Assembly (NCBI GenBank): GCA_949282275.1
Contig: CASDOO010000006.1
Span: 1 to 64,000, forward strand
Source: an uncultured Bacillota bacterium
GTDB lineage: Bacteria > Bacillota_I > Bacilli_A > RFN20 > CAG-288
DNA: 64,000 nucleotides
Direction of reading: 5' to 3'
Below the pieces are notes generated by a model. The model had not been told where the DNA came from, did no database searches, and was given only the letters and a program-made list of their open reading frames with translations. Shown here in pieces: positions 1-7,494 of this stretch. Positions within the stretch are counted from its first letter, which is position 1. Each line of letters opens with the position of its first letter. Both the position numbers and the translations under genes were made by a program.

Positions 1-85
1 AATACTCAAGTGGTTAAGAGGAGTCCCTGCTAAGGACTTAGAGGGAGTAATCCCTGCGAGCGTTCAAATCGCTCTTGCTCCGCCA
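1..85 (+). tRNA. tRNA-Ser(GCU), 5' end cut by window
   Basis: Class II tRNA. The anticodon stem (22-26 with 34-38) encloses the loop CTGCTAA, with anticodon GCT at 29-31. A long variable arm with AGGGA/TCCCT pairing follows. The T arm is GAGCG-TTCAAAT-CGCTC and the encoded CCA is at 83-85. The 3' acceptor strand implies 5' GGAGCAA, so five bases lie before the window. Confidence 0.95.
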
Positions 86-97
86 TCCTGAAACATA

Positions 98-126
98 GGA
101 GCCCTGCCGATGCAAGGCTCTTTTTT
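98..126 (+). terminator. Rho-independent terminator after tRNA-Ser
   Basis: GAGCC (99-103) pairs with GGCTC (116-120), followed by six T. It ends the tRNA transcript. Confidence 0.75.
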
Positions 127-238
127 CATGAGGCATCGAAAGATGAAGGATAGGCAGTCTGGAAGACTTAATCTTTCTTTCCACGCTATGTGAGGCATCG
201 GAGAGTGGTTTTGCTAAGGATGTTCGTGGCTTTGGCTA

Positions 239-247
239 TGCTATAAT
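239..247 (+). promoter_or_regulatory. Extended -10 promoter of the 5'-nucleotidase gene
   Basis: TGCTATAAT is an extended -10 with a perfect TATAAT at 242-247. No convincing -35 lies 16-18 nt upstream, as is usual for TGn promoters. It sits 38 nt before the ATG at 285. Confidence 0.55.
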
Positions 248-284
248 GGAGTCCACATAAGATTGAAATGCGATGGAGGATGTC

Positions 285-1715
285 ATGAAAAACAAGAAAT
301 GTTTTTTTCTTCTGTCTTTGATTCTGGTTTTGAGCGGGTGTCAGAAAGGCGAAGGTTCGACGAAACCCTTTGTCGGAAAGGTGGATGGCATCGTTACGCT
401 CTATAGTATCAACGATTTCCATGGGAAGATCGATCAGGATGATTCCTATAATGGCATTCTGGCTTTGCAGGGATCCGTTCTTTCGGATACGGCCTACGAA
501 TCCTCATCCTTGATTCTTTCCGCTGGGGATATGTGGCAGGGAAGCTATGTTTCCGGATATGACAAGGGAGAGTCCACGACAAGGCTCATGAATGATTTCC
601 CGTTTGCTTCCATGACGCTTGGAAATCACGAGTTCGACTGGGGTGTCGAGCAGATTCAGCATAATCAGGAAGTTGCCGAATTCCCGTTCCTTTGTGCCAA
701 TCTCGTGGAAGAAAAGAGCGGAAAAAGACCTTCCTGGATTCAGGACCATGTCGTCCTGGAGACGGAAGGCCACAAGATCGGCATCGTCGGTGCCATTGGT
801 TCGGGACTGGAGTCGGATATCAAGGCCTCGGCGCTTGAAGGCTATGAATTCTCCAGTGACCTCGATATTCTTTCCGAGAGCTATACGGCTTGTCTTGAGG
901 AAGGGGCTGAAGTCGTTCTTCTTTCCCTTCACGACGATCAGGATTCCGGATATACGAACAGCATCCAGGAGTCGGATATCGGGTTTCTCGGAATATTTGG
1001 TGGTCATTCCCATCAGTTCCAGAATGAGAAGGACGAGAGGATTCCCTATGTCCAAGGCGGATCGGATTCCAGGGGCTACTCCTCCATGCGCATCGACGTC
1101 AATGCGAAGGAGCTCCTTTCCATCGGTTATACGGATGTCGAAAGGGAAATGAAGGATGCGGCCGACAGCGGATTTGCACAAGCCGTCGAGAAGCTTCTTA
1201 AGGAAAGGCAGGCACAACCTGTCGGTTATCTGGAAGGACGGTGGAGCAAGAGCAAATCCGGAAACCTCGTCGTCATGGCAATGTTCGAGATGGCGAAGAA
1301 GTATTATCCAGAGAAAAATTACGATGCAACGAATCTCCTTGCCATCCATAATTCCGGCGGCGTACGAGGTTCCTTCCCGGAATCGACTACCCCTCTCGAA
1401 ATCACGATGGCGGATATCCAGATTGTTTCGCCTTTTGATAACGAGGTCGTCATCCTTCCCCAGAGAAAGGTCTCTTCCGGTGGTTTGTCGGGTTGCTATA
1501 CCTATCCTTCCAATCGTTTTGGAATGGTCGGTCAGACTATCGACCTTGTCGTCATTGATTTCCTTTTGGATGACACGGCCGGCATGTTCTCCAAGGATGG
1601 TGCGCTTCCTTTGAAGGGCGAGGCGGAGGAAGCCGCTATTATCTATGACGTCGTTGCCGAGTATATCTGCGAGAATTCCAGCAAGGAAAATCCGCTGAGG
1701 GCAGAGGATTTCTAA
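285..1715 (+). CDS. Surface 5'-nucleotidase / UshA-like metallophosphatase lipoprotein
   Basis: Predicted to hydrolyse 5'-nucleotides or related phosphoesters outside the cell, releasing nucleoside and phosphate. It is a two-domain UshA/YfkN-type protein of 476 residues. The signal peptide ends in lipobox LSGC (Cys about 19), so it should be a membrane-anchored lipoprotein. The N-terminal metallophosphoesterase domain shows NDFHG (about 45), GNHEFDWG (about 116) and GGHSH (about 240), the usual metal ligands. The C-terminal 5'-nucleotidase domain shows NSGGVRGS (about 356) and PFDN (about 383). The start at 285 is chosen over 273 because GGAGG at 275-279 precedes it and the signal peptide then begins with MKNKK. 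It is a single gene with its own promoter. The substrate is not determined. Confidence 0.88.
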   Translation: MKNKKCFFLLSLILVLSGCQKGEGSTKPFVGKVDGIVTLYSINDFHGKIDQDDSYNGILALQGSVLSDTAYESSSLILSAGDMWQGSYVSGYDKGESTTRLMNDFPFASMTLGNHEFDWGVEQIQHNQEVAEFPFLCANLVEEKSGKRPSWIQDHVVLETEGHKIGIVGAIGSGLESDIKASALEGYEFSSDLDILSESYTACLEEGAEVVLLSLHDDQDSGYTNSIQESDIGFLGIFGGHSHQFQNEKDERIPYVQGGSDSRGYSSMRIDVNAKELLSIGYTDVEREMKDAADSGFAQAVEKLLKERQAQPVGYLEGRWSKSKSGNLVVMAMFEMAKKYYPEKNYDATNLLAIHNSGGVRGSFPESTTPLEITMADIQIVSPFDNEVVILPQRKVSSGGLSGCYTYPSNRFGMVGQTIDLVVIDFLLDDTAGMFSKDGALPLKGEAEEAAIIYDVVAEYICENSSKENPLRAEDF

Positions 1716-1882
1716 AACCTGACTTTAGTTGTTTTCGAAAACCGACACCATTTGAGTATTCGAGAACATCAACATTTTGAATTGGCTTTGCTGTACAAAG
1801 ATACAAAAAGCGAATGCTCGTTTTTTGCTTAATTAAAGAACAACCTCTAAAGTGACATGAGAAGCGGTTATCGGTAATAAAC

Positions 1883-3193
1883 TTAATATGTCAGCTTTGG
1901 TTCGCTTTGATTGACCTTACTATCATATTCAACAATCATTGTACTCAAAGATTTTGTGTCTAGCAGATGACGATCCAGTAGGTAGACGATGAGAATGGAG
2001 AAGAGGGTGGGAAGTGCCATCACCATGAAAGGGCCGAAGGAGAAGGCAAGGGCAAGGGATGTCCAATAGGAATCGGAGACGGAGGCATAGAAGGTCAGCA
2101 TGGTCACGATGGCAAAGAGAGTCTCTTCCTGAGGCTGCAAGCCAATTGTTTCATCAAGGAGAGCGGCGATGAAAAGGCCCAGCAGGTATCCGATTGCCAG
2201 CGTTGGCAGGACCTGGCCTCCGGCATAGAAGCTATCGAAGGCAAAGACGGTGAAGAGGAAACGGATGAAAAGGAAGAGGAAGGCATCCTCAATCGTCAAG
2301 GCCGTCATTTCGTGAATGAGGTTGGTTCCGATGCCAAGCAGGCTGGAAAAGCCTAGGAATTTCAAGGATAGGACGAAGATGAGGGCAAACAGGGTTGAGA
2401 GAAGAAAGACCTTCTTCTCGTCTGGCTTATAGGTGTTCCTTATGGCAAGGACGGCATGCTTGAAGAGAAGGGCAAAGCCGAAGGCGATGAAGGGAACCAT
2501 GAGAAAGAGGAGGTTGTGTTCGTATCCCGACATCGGAAGAAGATCGGATCGGAAAAGGTTGTAGTGGAAGATGTCTTCCCGTCCTTCCAGAAAACGGATC
2601 AAGACCATTCCGAAGTAAGAAAGAAGAAGGACATAGGCGCTTTTCAGAATCAAGGAAAGAGATATCTTCTTCTTTCCATGATGCTCAAGAAGATAGAAGA
2701 ATCCACTCAGGGGATTGAGAAAGGCAGATGCGAAGCCCGTGGATGCGCCGATGGCAATGGCATCGAAGACATGGAATCTGTTTCTTGTCCAAAGGAAGAG
2801 GCCTTCCCCGAGAAGGGCGCCGATGAAGACGGATGGTCCTTCTCCGCCAAGGGGAACGCCAATCAGAAAGGATATTAGGCAACAGAGAAAGACGGAGACA
2901 AGACCCTTGAGGAAAGGGACTTTCTCTCCCTTGTCCAGAAGCACATGAAGACTCGCGACGTTTCCCTTTCCGAAAGTTGGCGTGAGAAGATGGAATTCCA
3001 GGAAGCTAAGACTCAAGATTCCGAGAGCATAGAGAGAAACGACCCACCAGGAAGTCGGGATTTCCCATTCGAGAAAGGTCTCTATCCAGGAAATCAGATA
3101 CTGGAAAAGGGAAAGGACCAGGACGATTGCAAGGGCAAGGCCGGTCAAGGAAAGGAAGGCCTTGAGACGATAGAGTGTCTTTCTATTTTTCAT
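1883..3193 (-). CDS. ClC-family chloride channel / H+-Cl- antiporter
   Basis: Integral membrane protein of 436 residues that moves chloride, probably coupled to protons. It has about ten or more hydrophobic segments and the selectivity-filter motif GGEGPSVF near residue 115, matching the family GxEGP. There is no cytoplasmic CBS domain, as in short bacterial ClCs. The start at 3193 places Met a few residues before the first helix. An upstream in-frame ATG at 3271 would add an odd hydrophobic leader. No ribosome site precedes 3193, but TATAAT lies 9 nt before the ATG, suggesting a leaderless message. It is divergent from the kinase gene. Transporter versus channel cannot be told from this reading. 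Confidence 0.88.
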   Translation of the reverse strand: MKNRKTLYRLKAFLSLTGLALAIVLVLSLFQYLISWIETFLEWEIPTSWWVVSLYALGILSLSFLEFHLLTPTFGKGNVASLHVLLDKGEKVPFLKGLVSVFLCCLISFLIGVPLGGEGPSVFIGALLGEGLFLWTRNRFHVFDAIAIGASTGFASAFLNPLSGFFYLLEHHGKKKISLSLILKSAYVLLLSYFGMVLIRFLEGREDIFHYNLFRSDLLPMSGYEHNLLFLMVPFIAFGFALLFKHAVLAIRNTYKPDEKKVFLLSTLFALIFVLSLKFLGFSSLLGIGTNLIHEMTALTIEDAFLFLFIRFLFTVFAFDSFYAGGQVLPTLAIGYLLGLFIAALLDETIGLQPQEETLFAIVTMLTFYASVSDSYWTSLALAFSFGPFMVMALPTLFSILIVYLLDRHLLDTKSLSTMIVEYDSKVNQSEPKLTY

Positions 3194-3202
3194 GACTTGT
3201 TT

Positions 3203-3208
3203 ATTATA
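3203..3208 (-). promoter_or_regulatory. -10 box immediately before the ClC gene
   Basis: TATAAT on the minus strand ends 9 nt before the ATG. A perfect TTGACA at 3218-3223 is only 9 nt upstream of it, which is too close for a normal sigma-70 pair, so the -35 is unresolved. Confidence 0.45.
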
Positions 3209-3275
3209 TCCGCCGTTTGTCAAAAGGAGTGGAAAAGAAAGGCGGAAAGAGGGAGAAAAGGGCAATATCATGGCT

Positions 3276-3281
3276 TATAAT
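3276..3281 (+). promoter_or_regulatory. -10 box of the kinase-glycosyltransferase pair
   Basis: TATAAT lies 36 nt before the ATG at 3318, with AGAGG at 3307-3311 as ribosome site. No clear -35 was seen. Confidence 0.4.
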
Positions 3282-3317
3282 TAAGAAACGGTTAAGAACA
3301 AGAAACAGAGGCATCAC

Positions 3318-4880
3318 ATGAGCTATACAACCCTGGTTATCGACATCGGCACTCAGTCCCTGAGGGCTTCTTTGGTGGATTCCGAAAAGGGAATCCTGGC
3401 ATACGTCCAGAAAAAATACGAACAGCCCTATTTCTCCATCCGCAAGGGATATGCCGAACAGGAGCCGGACTATTATCTTGCTACGATGACACAGGCGACA
3501 AACGAGCTCAAAAAGGACTATCCCCAGGTTTTCGAAACCGTGAAGGCGATGGTTGTCGTTGCCTTCCGCGATACATCGGTCATCCTCGATGAATCCAAGA
3601 AGCCCATCCGACCCTCCATCCTCTGGCTGGATCAAAGAACGGCCAAGCTCAAGAATCTCTACAACCTCAAATGGTATGAAAAGATTCTTTTCCACGTCAT
3701 CGGAATGTATGACGCCGTCAAATACAATTCCATGCGCACGGCTTCCTTCTGGATACGGGAAAACGAACCCGAGAACTGGAAGAAGATGCGCTACTATGTG
3801 CCTCTGACGGCCTATTTCAACTATCGCATGACGGGAAACCTCGTCGTTTCCTCGGCAGACTGCATCGGGCACTATCCCGTCAATTTCAAGAAAGGGACAT
3901 GGTTCCCGTCCTGGCATCCGAAGATTGATGTCTTCGGCATACCCATGAAGGCCCTTCCGCCTCTGGTGACGCCGGGAACGGTCATCGGAAAGATAAACAA
4001 GGAATTCAGCGAACTTTCCGGAATTCCGGAAGGCCTGCCGCTCATCGCATCGGGATCGGACAAGGCCTGCGAGACTTTCGGAAATGGCGCCATCGACCCC
4101 AGTATCGGATCGATTTCCTTGGGAACGGCTTGTTCGATCGATGTCGTCAGCGACAAGTACAAGGAACCGGAGACTTTCCTTCCTTCCTATGGCACCCCCT
4201 ATCCTGGCGCCTTCGACTATGAAGTCCAGATCTATCGCGGACTATGGATGGTCCGTTGGTTTTCCGAACAGTTCGGCGAGACCGACCTCGTCGAGGCCCG
4301 CAAGGAAGGCCTGTCCGTCGAGGAATTCCTCGACAGGAAGATTGCCTCGATCCTTCCGGGTTCCGATGGTCTTGTTCTTCAGCCCTATTGGGGACCTGGA
4401 CTAAAGAGGCCCAATGCCCGGGGATCCATCATCGGCTTTTCCGGTGCCCATACGCGCTTCCATCTTTACCGTGCCATCATTGAGGGAATCGGCTTTGCCC
4501 TTCGGGAAGGCCTGGACGAAATCGTCCGGAAGACGCATCGCCGTCCGGACTATCTTGTCGTCAGCGGTGGTGGAAGCCAGTCCTCCCTCTATATGCAGAT
4601 TCTTGCCGATATCTTCGGACTGGAAGTCCGACAGGCGGAAAATGCGGAAATGACAACGATTGGTGCGGCCATGTCCGTCTTCCTTGCCCAAGGCATCTTC
4701 AAGACGCCGCAAGAGGCGACAAAGAAATTCTCAAAAATCATTCATAGTTTTTATCCCGATAAAAAGAACCATGAAATCTATGACCTTCTTTACCGGAAAG
4801 TCTATACCAAGCTCTATCCTTCCCTCAAGGATGTTTATAAGAACTGCAAGGAATTCTATCTCTTGGTCAACAAGGAATGA
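3318..4880 (+). CDS. FGGY-family carbohydrate kinase
   Basis: ATP-dependent sugar or polyol kinase of 520 residues, full length for the family. The N-terminal half begins with the phosphate-binding IDIGTQSLRASLVD. The C-terminal half carries the FGGY_C signature region VVSGGGSQSSLYMQILADIF, followed by AENAEMTTIGAAM. It is closest in style to xylulokinase/glycerol kinase, but substrate residues cannot be assigned here. It overlaps the next gene by 4 bp (ATGA). Because that gene is a glycosyltransferase rather than a catabolic enzyme, the kinase may feed surface glycan synthesis rather than catabolism; this is inference only. Confidence 0.85.
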   Translation: MSYTTLVIDIGTQSLRASLVDSEKGILAYVQKKYEQPYFSIRKGYAEQEPDYYLATMTQATNELKKDYPQVFETVKAMVVVAFRDTSVILDESKKPIRPSILWLDQRTAKLKNLYNLKWYEKILFHVIGMYDAVKYNSMRTASFWIRENEPENWKKMRYYVPLTAYFNYRMTGNLVVSSADCIGHYPVNFKKGTWFPSWHPKIDVFGIPMKALPPLVTPGTVIGKINKEFSELSGIPEGLPLIASGSDKACETFGNGAIDPSIGSISLGTACSIDVVSDKYKEPETFLPSYGTPYPGAFDYEVQIYRGLWMVRWFSEQFGETDLVEARKEGLSVEEFLDRKIASILPGSDGLVLQPYWGPGLKRPNARGSIIGFSGAHTRFHLYRAIIEGIGFALREGLDEIVRKTHRRPDYLVVSGGGSQSSLYMQILADIFGLEVRQAENAEMTTIGAAMSVFLAQGIFKTPQEATKKFSKIIHSFYPDKKNHEIYDLLYRKVYTKLYPSLKDVYKNCKEFYLLVNKE

Positions 4881-5923
4881 AAAAGGCCTTCTATATCAAG
4901 GATTTCCATGTCGTGGGCGTTGGATACAATGCCCTCAACAAAAGCAGGGTGGATCTCCACCAGATTTACCAATCGCTAGGATTCGAACTCCTCAAGAAGG
5001 AAGACGTGACGGTAGAGGACGAGAAGTTCCAGAACATGCGCCGGAACTCCAAGGCGCTTTCCGGCTATGTTAACGAGATCATTGCCGCCATCGATGAACG
5101 CTGTAATCCCGGCGACTATCTCTTCATGGACTTTCCCTTTGCCATCAAGTTCCTCGGGCTTTCTAAGATTGCGACATATGCCCATTCCAAGAAGGTAAAG
5201 GTCGTTTTCTTCATCCATGACCTCGATGGCGTTCGCTTCCAGAATCCGCTTCTCAACCTGTTGGATTCTTCCTGCCTGGATCTTGCCTATGCTCTTGTCT
5301 CGGCATCGCCGGCGATGGACAGGACGCTTCTTGAGGATCTCAAGGTCTCCCATCGGCCGCATATCGTCGACTATCGCTATTGGGACTATCTTTGCCCCGA
5401 TGTCGAAAACGAGAAAAGGGATTATCTCCTTTGCTTTGCGGGGAATCTGGCCAAGTCTTCCTTCCTGTCCCAAATGCCGGAAGAACTTTATCGAAGAGGC
5501 GTCTCCCTCTATGGGAAGGGGATGCGGACGGACTATCGAGGCAAGTTCCTTGGGGAACACAATCCCATCGACATCGTTTCGGAGGTCGATGGATACTTTG
5601 GGTTGGTGTGGGACGGAAAGTCGGCAAAGACCTGCTCGGGAAATTTCGGAAAGTATCTCCGGATAAACACGTCCCACAAGTTTGCCCTTTACATGGCTGC
5701 CCACAAGCCCGTCATCGTCTGGAAGGAGAGTCCGCTTGCGGAAACCGTGAAGGAAAAAGGCATCGGCTTTTCCGTTTCCTCGCTCGATGAGATTGCCGAC
5801 GTCGTGTCCTCCCTGTCCCTGTCGGATTACTGGGAGATGCGGAAGAACGTCGACATCCTCCGCAAGGACATCATCACTGGCAACCACCTCAAGGAAGTCC
5901 TTCTTGCCGCGATGAGACAATAA
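4877..5923 (+). CDS. Gtf3 / galactofuranosyltransferase-like glycosyltransferase
   Basis: Predicted GT-B glycosyltransferase of 348 residues, resembling streptococcal Gtf3 and the beta-1,6-galactofuranosyltransferase (WbbI) group. Family-like features are the FFIHDLDGVRF segment (about 113-123), YFGLVWDGKS (about 236-245), and TSHKFALYMAAHKPVIVW (about 265-282), which matches the conserved donor-site region with HK..LY.AA..PVI.W. It has no signal peptide or membrane segment, so it is cytoplasmic. It is translationally coupled to the kinase by an ATGA overlap. Likely role: extending a surface glycan or glycoprotein sugar chain. Donor and acceptor are unknown. Confidence 0.75.
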   Translation: MKKAFYIKDFHVVGVGYNALNKSRVDLHQIYQSLGFELLKKEDVTVEDEKFQNMRRNSKALSGYVNEIIAAIDERCNPGDYLFMDFPFAIKFLGLSKIATYAHSKKVKVVFFIHDLDGVRFQNPLLNLLDSSCLDLAYALVSASPAMDRTLLEDLKVSHRPHIVDYRYWDYLCPDVENEKRDYLLCFAGNLAKSSFLSQMPEELYRRGVSLYGKGMRTDYRGKFLGEHNPIDIVSEVDGYFGLVWDGKSAKTCSGNFGKYLRINTSHKFALYMAAHKPVIVWKESPLAETVKEKGIGFSVSSLDEIADVVSSLSLSDYWEMRKNVDILRKDIITGNHLKEVLLAAMRQ

Positions 5924-5997
5924 AGGCGAATCTTTTCTTGGCAGGAAGTTTCGTTTTCTTTGGGGCCGTGACAAGAAGCACGTTCTTCCTTTTCGAG

Positions 5998-6003
5998 TAT
6001 AAT
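5998..6003 (+). promoter_or_regulatory. -10 box of the small-protein gene at 6026
   Basis: TATAAT lies 22 nt before the ATG. AGGAGG (6013-6018) lies between them, an ideal ribosome site. Confidence 0.5.
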
Positions 6004-6025
6004 AGGTGTATAGGAGGATTCCCTT

Positions 6026-6280
6026 ATGGATGAGAACAAACGGACTGGAATCGTCTTGGCCACGTCGAAAAACAAGACGCTCGTATTGGTCGATGGCCAT
6101 GACTACTATCTTCTTCGCAATCGTGTCCAGGACAAGGTCAACGAAGAGCTGACTTTCAACGTCAAGGATTCCCTGCCGATGCCTTCCTATCTTTTCGCCA
6201 TTGCTGCCCTTGAGGATGCCGATCTCGACAATACGCTCAACGACATTCGGACGAAGTGGTTTGGGGATTGGAGGAAATGA
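6026..6280 (+). CDS. Small conserved unknown protein, paralogue A
   Basis: 84 residues, no recognised domain. It is clearly related to the 86-residue product of 14033-14293. Both share KTLVL, a YY pair, an RV-D segment, and an identical MPSYLFAIAA core followed by D-L-TL--I---WF. The N-terminal half looks like a small beta-rich fold with short strands, and the C-terminal half like a helix. It has no signal peptide or membrane segment. It has its own promoter and a strong AGGAGG site. Its stop codon overlaps the start of the next gene (ATGA), so the two are co-translated. Function unknown. Confidence 0.8.
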   Translation: MDENKRTGIVLATSKNKTLVLVDGHDYYLLRNRVQDKVNEELTFNVKDSLPMPSYLFAIAALEDADLDNTLNDIRTKWFGDWRK

Positions 6281-7122
6281 CACCTCGAGTTCTTGTCACC
6301 ACTTCTTTCGAGCAGGACGACAAGGCAGTGCAGGACGTGATTCTGGCCATCCGTTCCTTCCTTGTCAAACATCCGGAAGCTTGCCTTGCCCTGTGCGTGC
6401 CCAAGAAGGCCTCTTCGCTGCTTTCGGCAACCCATGTTTCCGTCTTTGACCAGGAAGAACATCCGGATGCTTTCTCCCTGGCCTTGGAGAAAGGATACAA
6501 TCGCGTCCTTTTCTTCGAGGAGGCGGCAAGGCAAGAAGACGTCTTCCCGAATGGTTTCTTTGCTTCCCCGATCCTCCGCTCGATTCAGTTGGAGACGGAT
6601 ATGCAATCCAAGAAGACATTCTGGCTGGGGGACATCGACAAGGGAAACACGGACAACGTGAGGATGGCATCATTGGCCGCGGCGTTTTCCAGACGCCATG
6701 GTCTCACCATGCGTTATTTTGACTTTGGCGATTTTCCCGTCCCAGAGGACCCAAACCAAAGCCTGAAGTTGGAAAACATTCTCCTGACGACTTTTGACGG
6801 ATACCTTTTCACATCGGGATACCTTGCCTCAATCTTCCTTTCCCTGTCTTCCTTTTTCTACGGCCTTGAAAAGGAACGGGAAAAGATGCGGCAGAAGAAA
6901 AGCGGCCTTGCCGATTATTTCTTCAACCGAGGTGCCTTCCGGAAAGAAGAGAAAGTTTTTGCCGACTTCTTCCGGAAGAAGTGCGTGTCCTTGTTCGACG
7001 GGAATCGGGAATGCTTCTTTGCGGAAAAGCCGAATGGCCTTAAGGAAATCGAAGACTATCTCGTCATGGCGACTTCCGAGGAGAGAGACGGGTCCGATAG
7101 CGGAGAGCCGAAGTCCAGATAG
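6277..7122 (+). CDS. Unknown protein, possible remote PlsX/phosphotransacylase relative
   Basis: 281 residues from the ATG at 6277, which overlaps the upstream stop and has GGAGG just before it. It begins with a beta-strand (MTPRVLVTT). The middle holds WLGDIDKGNTDNVRMASLAAAF and then a strand-rich segment ending LTTFDGYLFTSGYLASIFLSLSS. The order of these pieces is reminiscent of PlsX (NIGEE-KG--, then VV-DGFTGN-ALK), but key residues are not conserved and the match may be chance. The C-terminal 80 residues are rich in Lys, Arg and Phe. No export signal. It ends inside a convergent gene (67 bp overlap). Function not assigned. Confidence 0.6.
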   Translation: MTPRVLVTTSFEQDDKAVQDVILAIRSFLVKHPEACLALCVPKKASSLLSATHVSVFDQEEHPDAFSLALEKGYNRVLFFEEAARQEDVFPNGFFASPILRSIQLETDMQSKKTFWLGDIDKGNTDNVRMASLAAAFSRRHGLTMRYFDFGDFPVPEDPNQSLKLENILLTTFDGYLFTSGYLASIFLSLSSFFYGLEKEREKMRQKKSGLADYFFNRGAFRKEEKVFADFFRKKCVSLFDGNRECFFAEKPNGLKEIEDYLVMATSEERDGSDSGEPKSR

Positions 7123-7406
7123 CCGAAGACAGTCAGAAGGACGGCCAGAAGGATTTGAAGAAAGGTGAAAGCCACGCCGAAAATCAGCAGTCTGCGGTGC
7201 CGGGTCATGTCCTCAAGGCGAATCTCCTTACTAAGGGCATAGAGGATGAGGATGACGATTCCGCCGAAGAAGAGACCCGTTCCAATCAGGACCCAATCGG
7301 ATGTCGGTTCCTTCTTTCCGCGAAGTCCATCGACATAGCGTATGCCGGCAAGATAAGTCATGAAGACGCCAAGGACAAATACCGAATAGAAGATATAGCC
7401 ACCCAT
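7056..7406 (-). CDS. Small membrane protein, three predicted helices
   Basis: 116 residues with hydrophobic segments at about 4-22, 38-58 and 73-95 and a short basic loop (MTRHRR) between the second and third. No family recognised. The ribosome site AAAGGAG lies 7 nt before the ATG, so the gene is likely real despite its 67 bp antisense overlap with the 3' end of the preceding plus-strand gene. It lies downstream of the mgl terminator and is probably transcribed separately. Confidence 0.65.
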   Translation of the reverse strand: MGGYIFYSVFVLGVFMTYLAGIRYVDGLRGKKEPTSDWVLIGTGLFFGGIVILILYALSKEIRLEDMTRHRRLLIFGVAFTFLQILLAVLLTVFGYLDFGSPLSDPSLSSEVAMTR

Positions 7407-7440
7407 GCGGGACTCCTTTCAGAAAATAGTTTGATTATGA

Positions 7441-7477
7441 AAGAAAAAGGACTGCCTCTATTGTAGCAGTCCTTTTC
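7441..7477 (-). terminator. Terminator of the mgl operon
   Basis: AAAAGGACTGC (7446-7456) and GCAGTCCTTTT (7467-7477) form an 11 bp stem with a 10 nt loop. The minus strand continues in T, so it ends mglBAC. Confidence 0.8.
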
Positions 7478-7494
7478 CTATCGGAATAGTCTCT

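Noticed and set aside
1796-1822. Terminator-like AAAAAGCGA...TCGTTTTTT after the 5'-nucleotidase gene
   Set aside because: The stem is only about three to four GC-containing pairs. It may help termination but is too weak to call.
3203-3223. TTGACA and TATAAT pair before the ClC gene
   Set aside because: A spacer of 9 nt is far from the 16-18 nt needed, so they cannot be one promoter.
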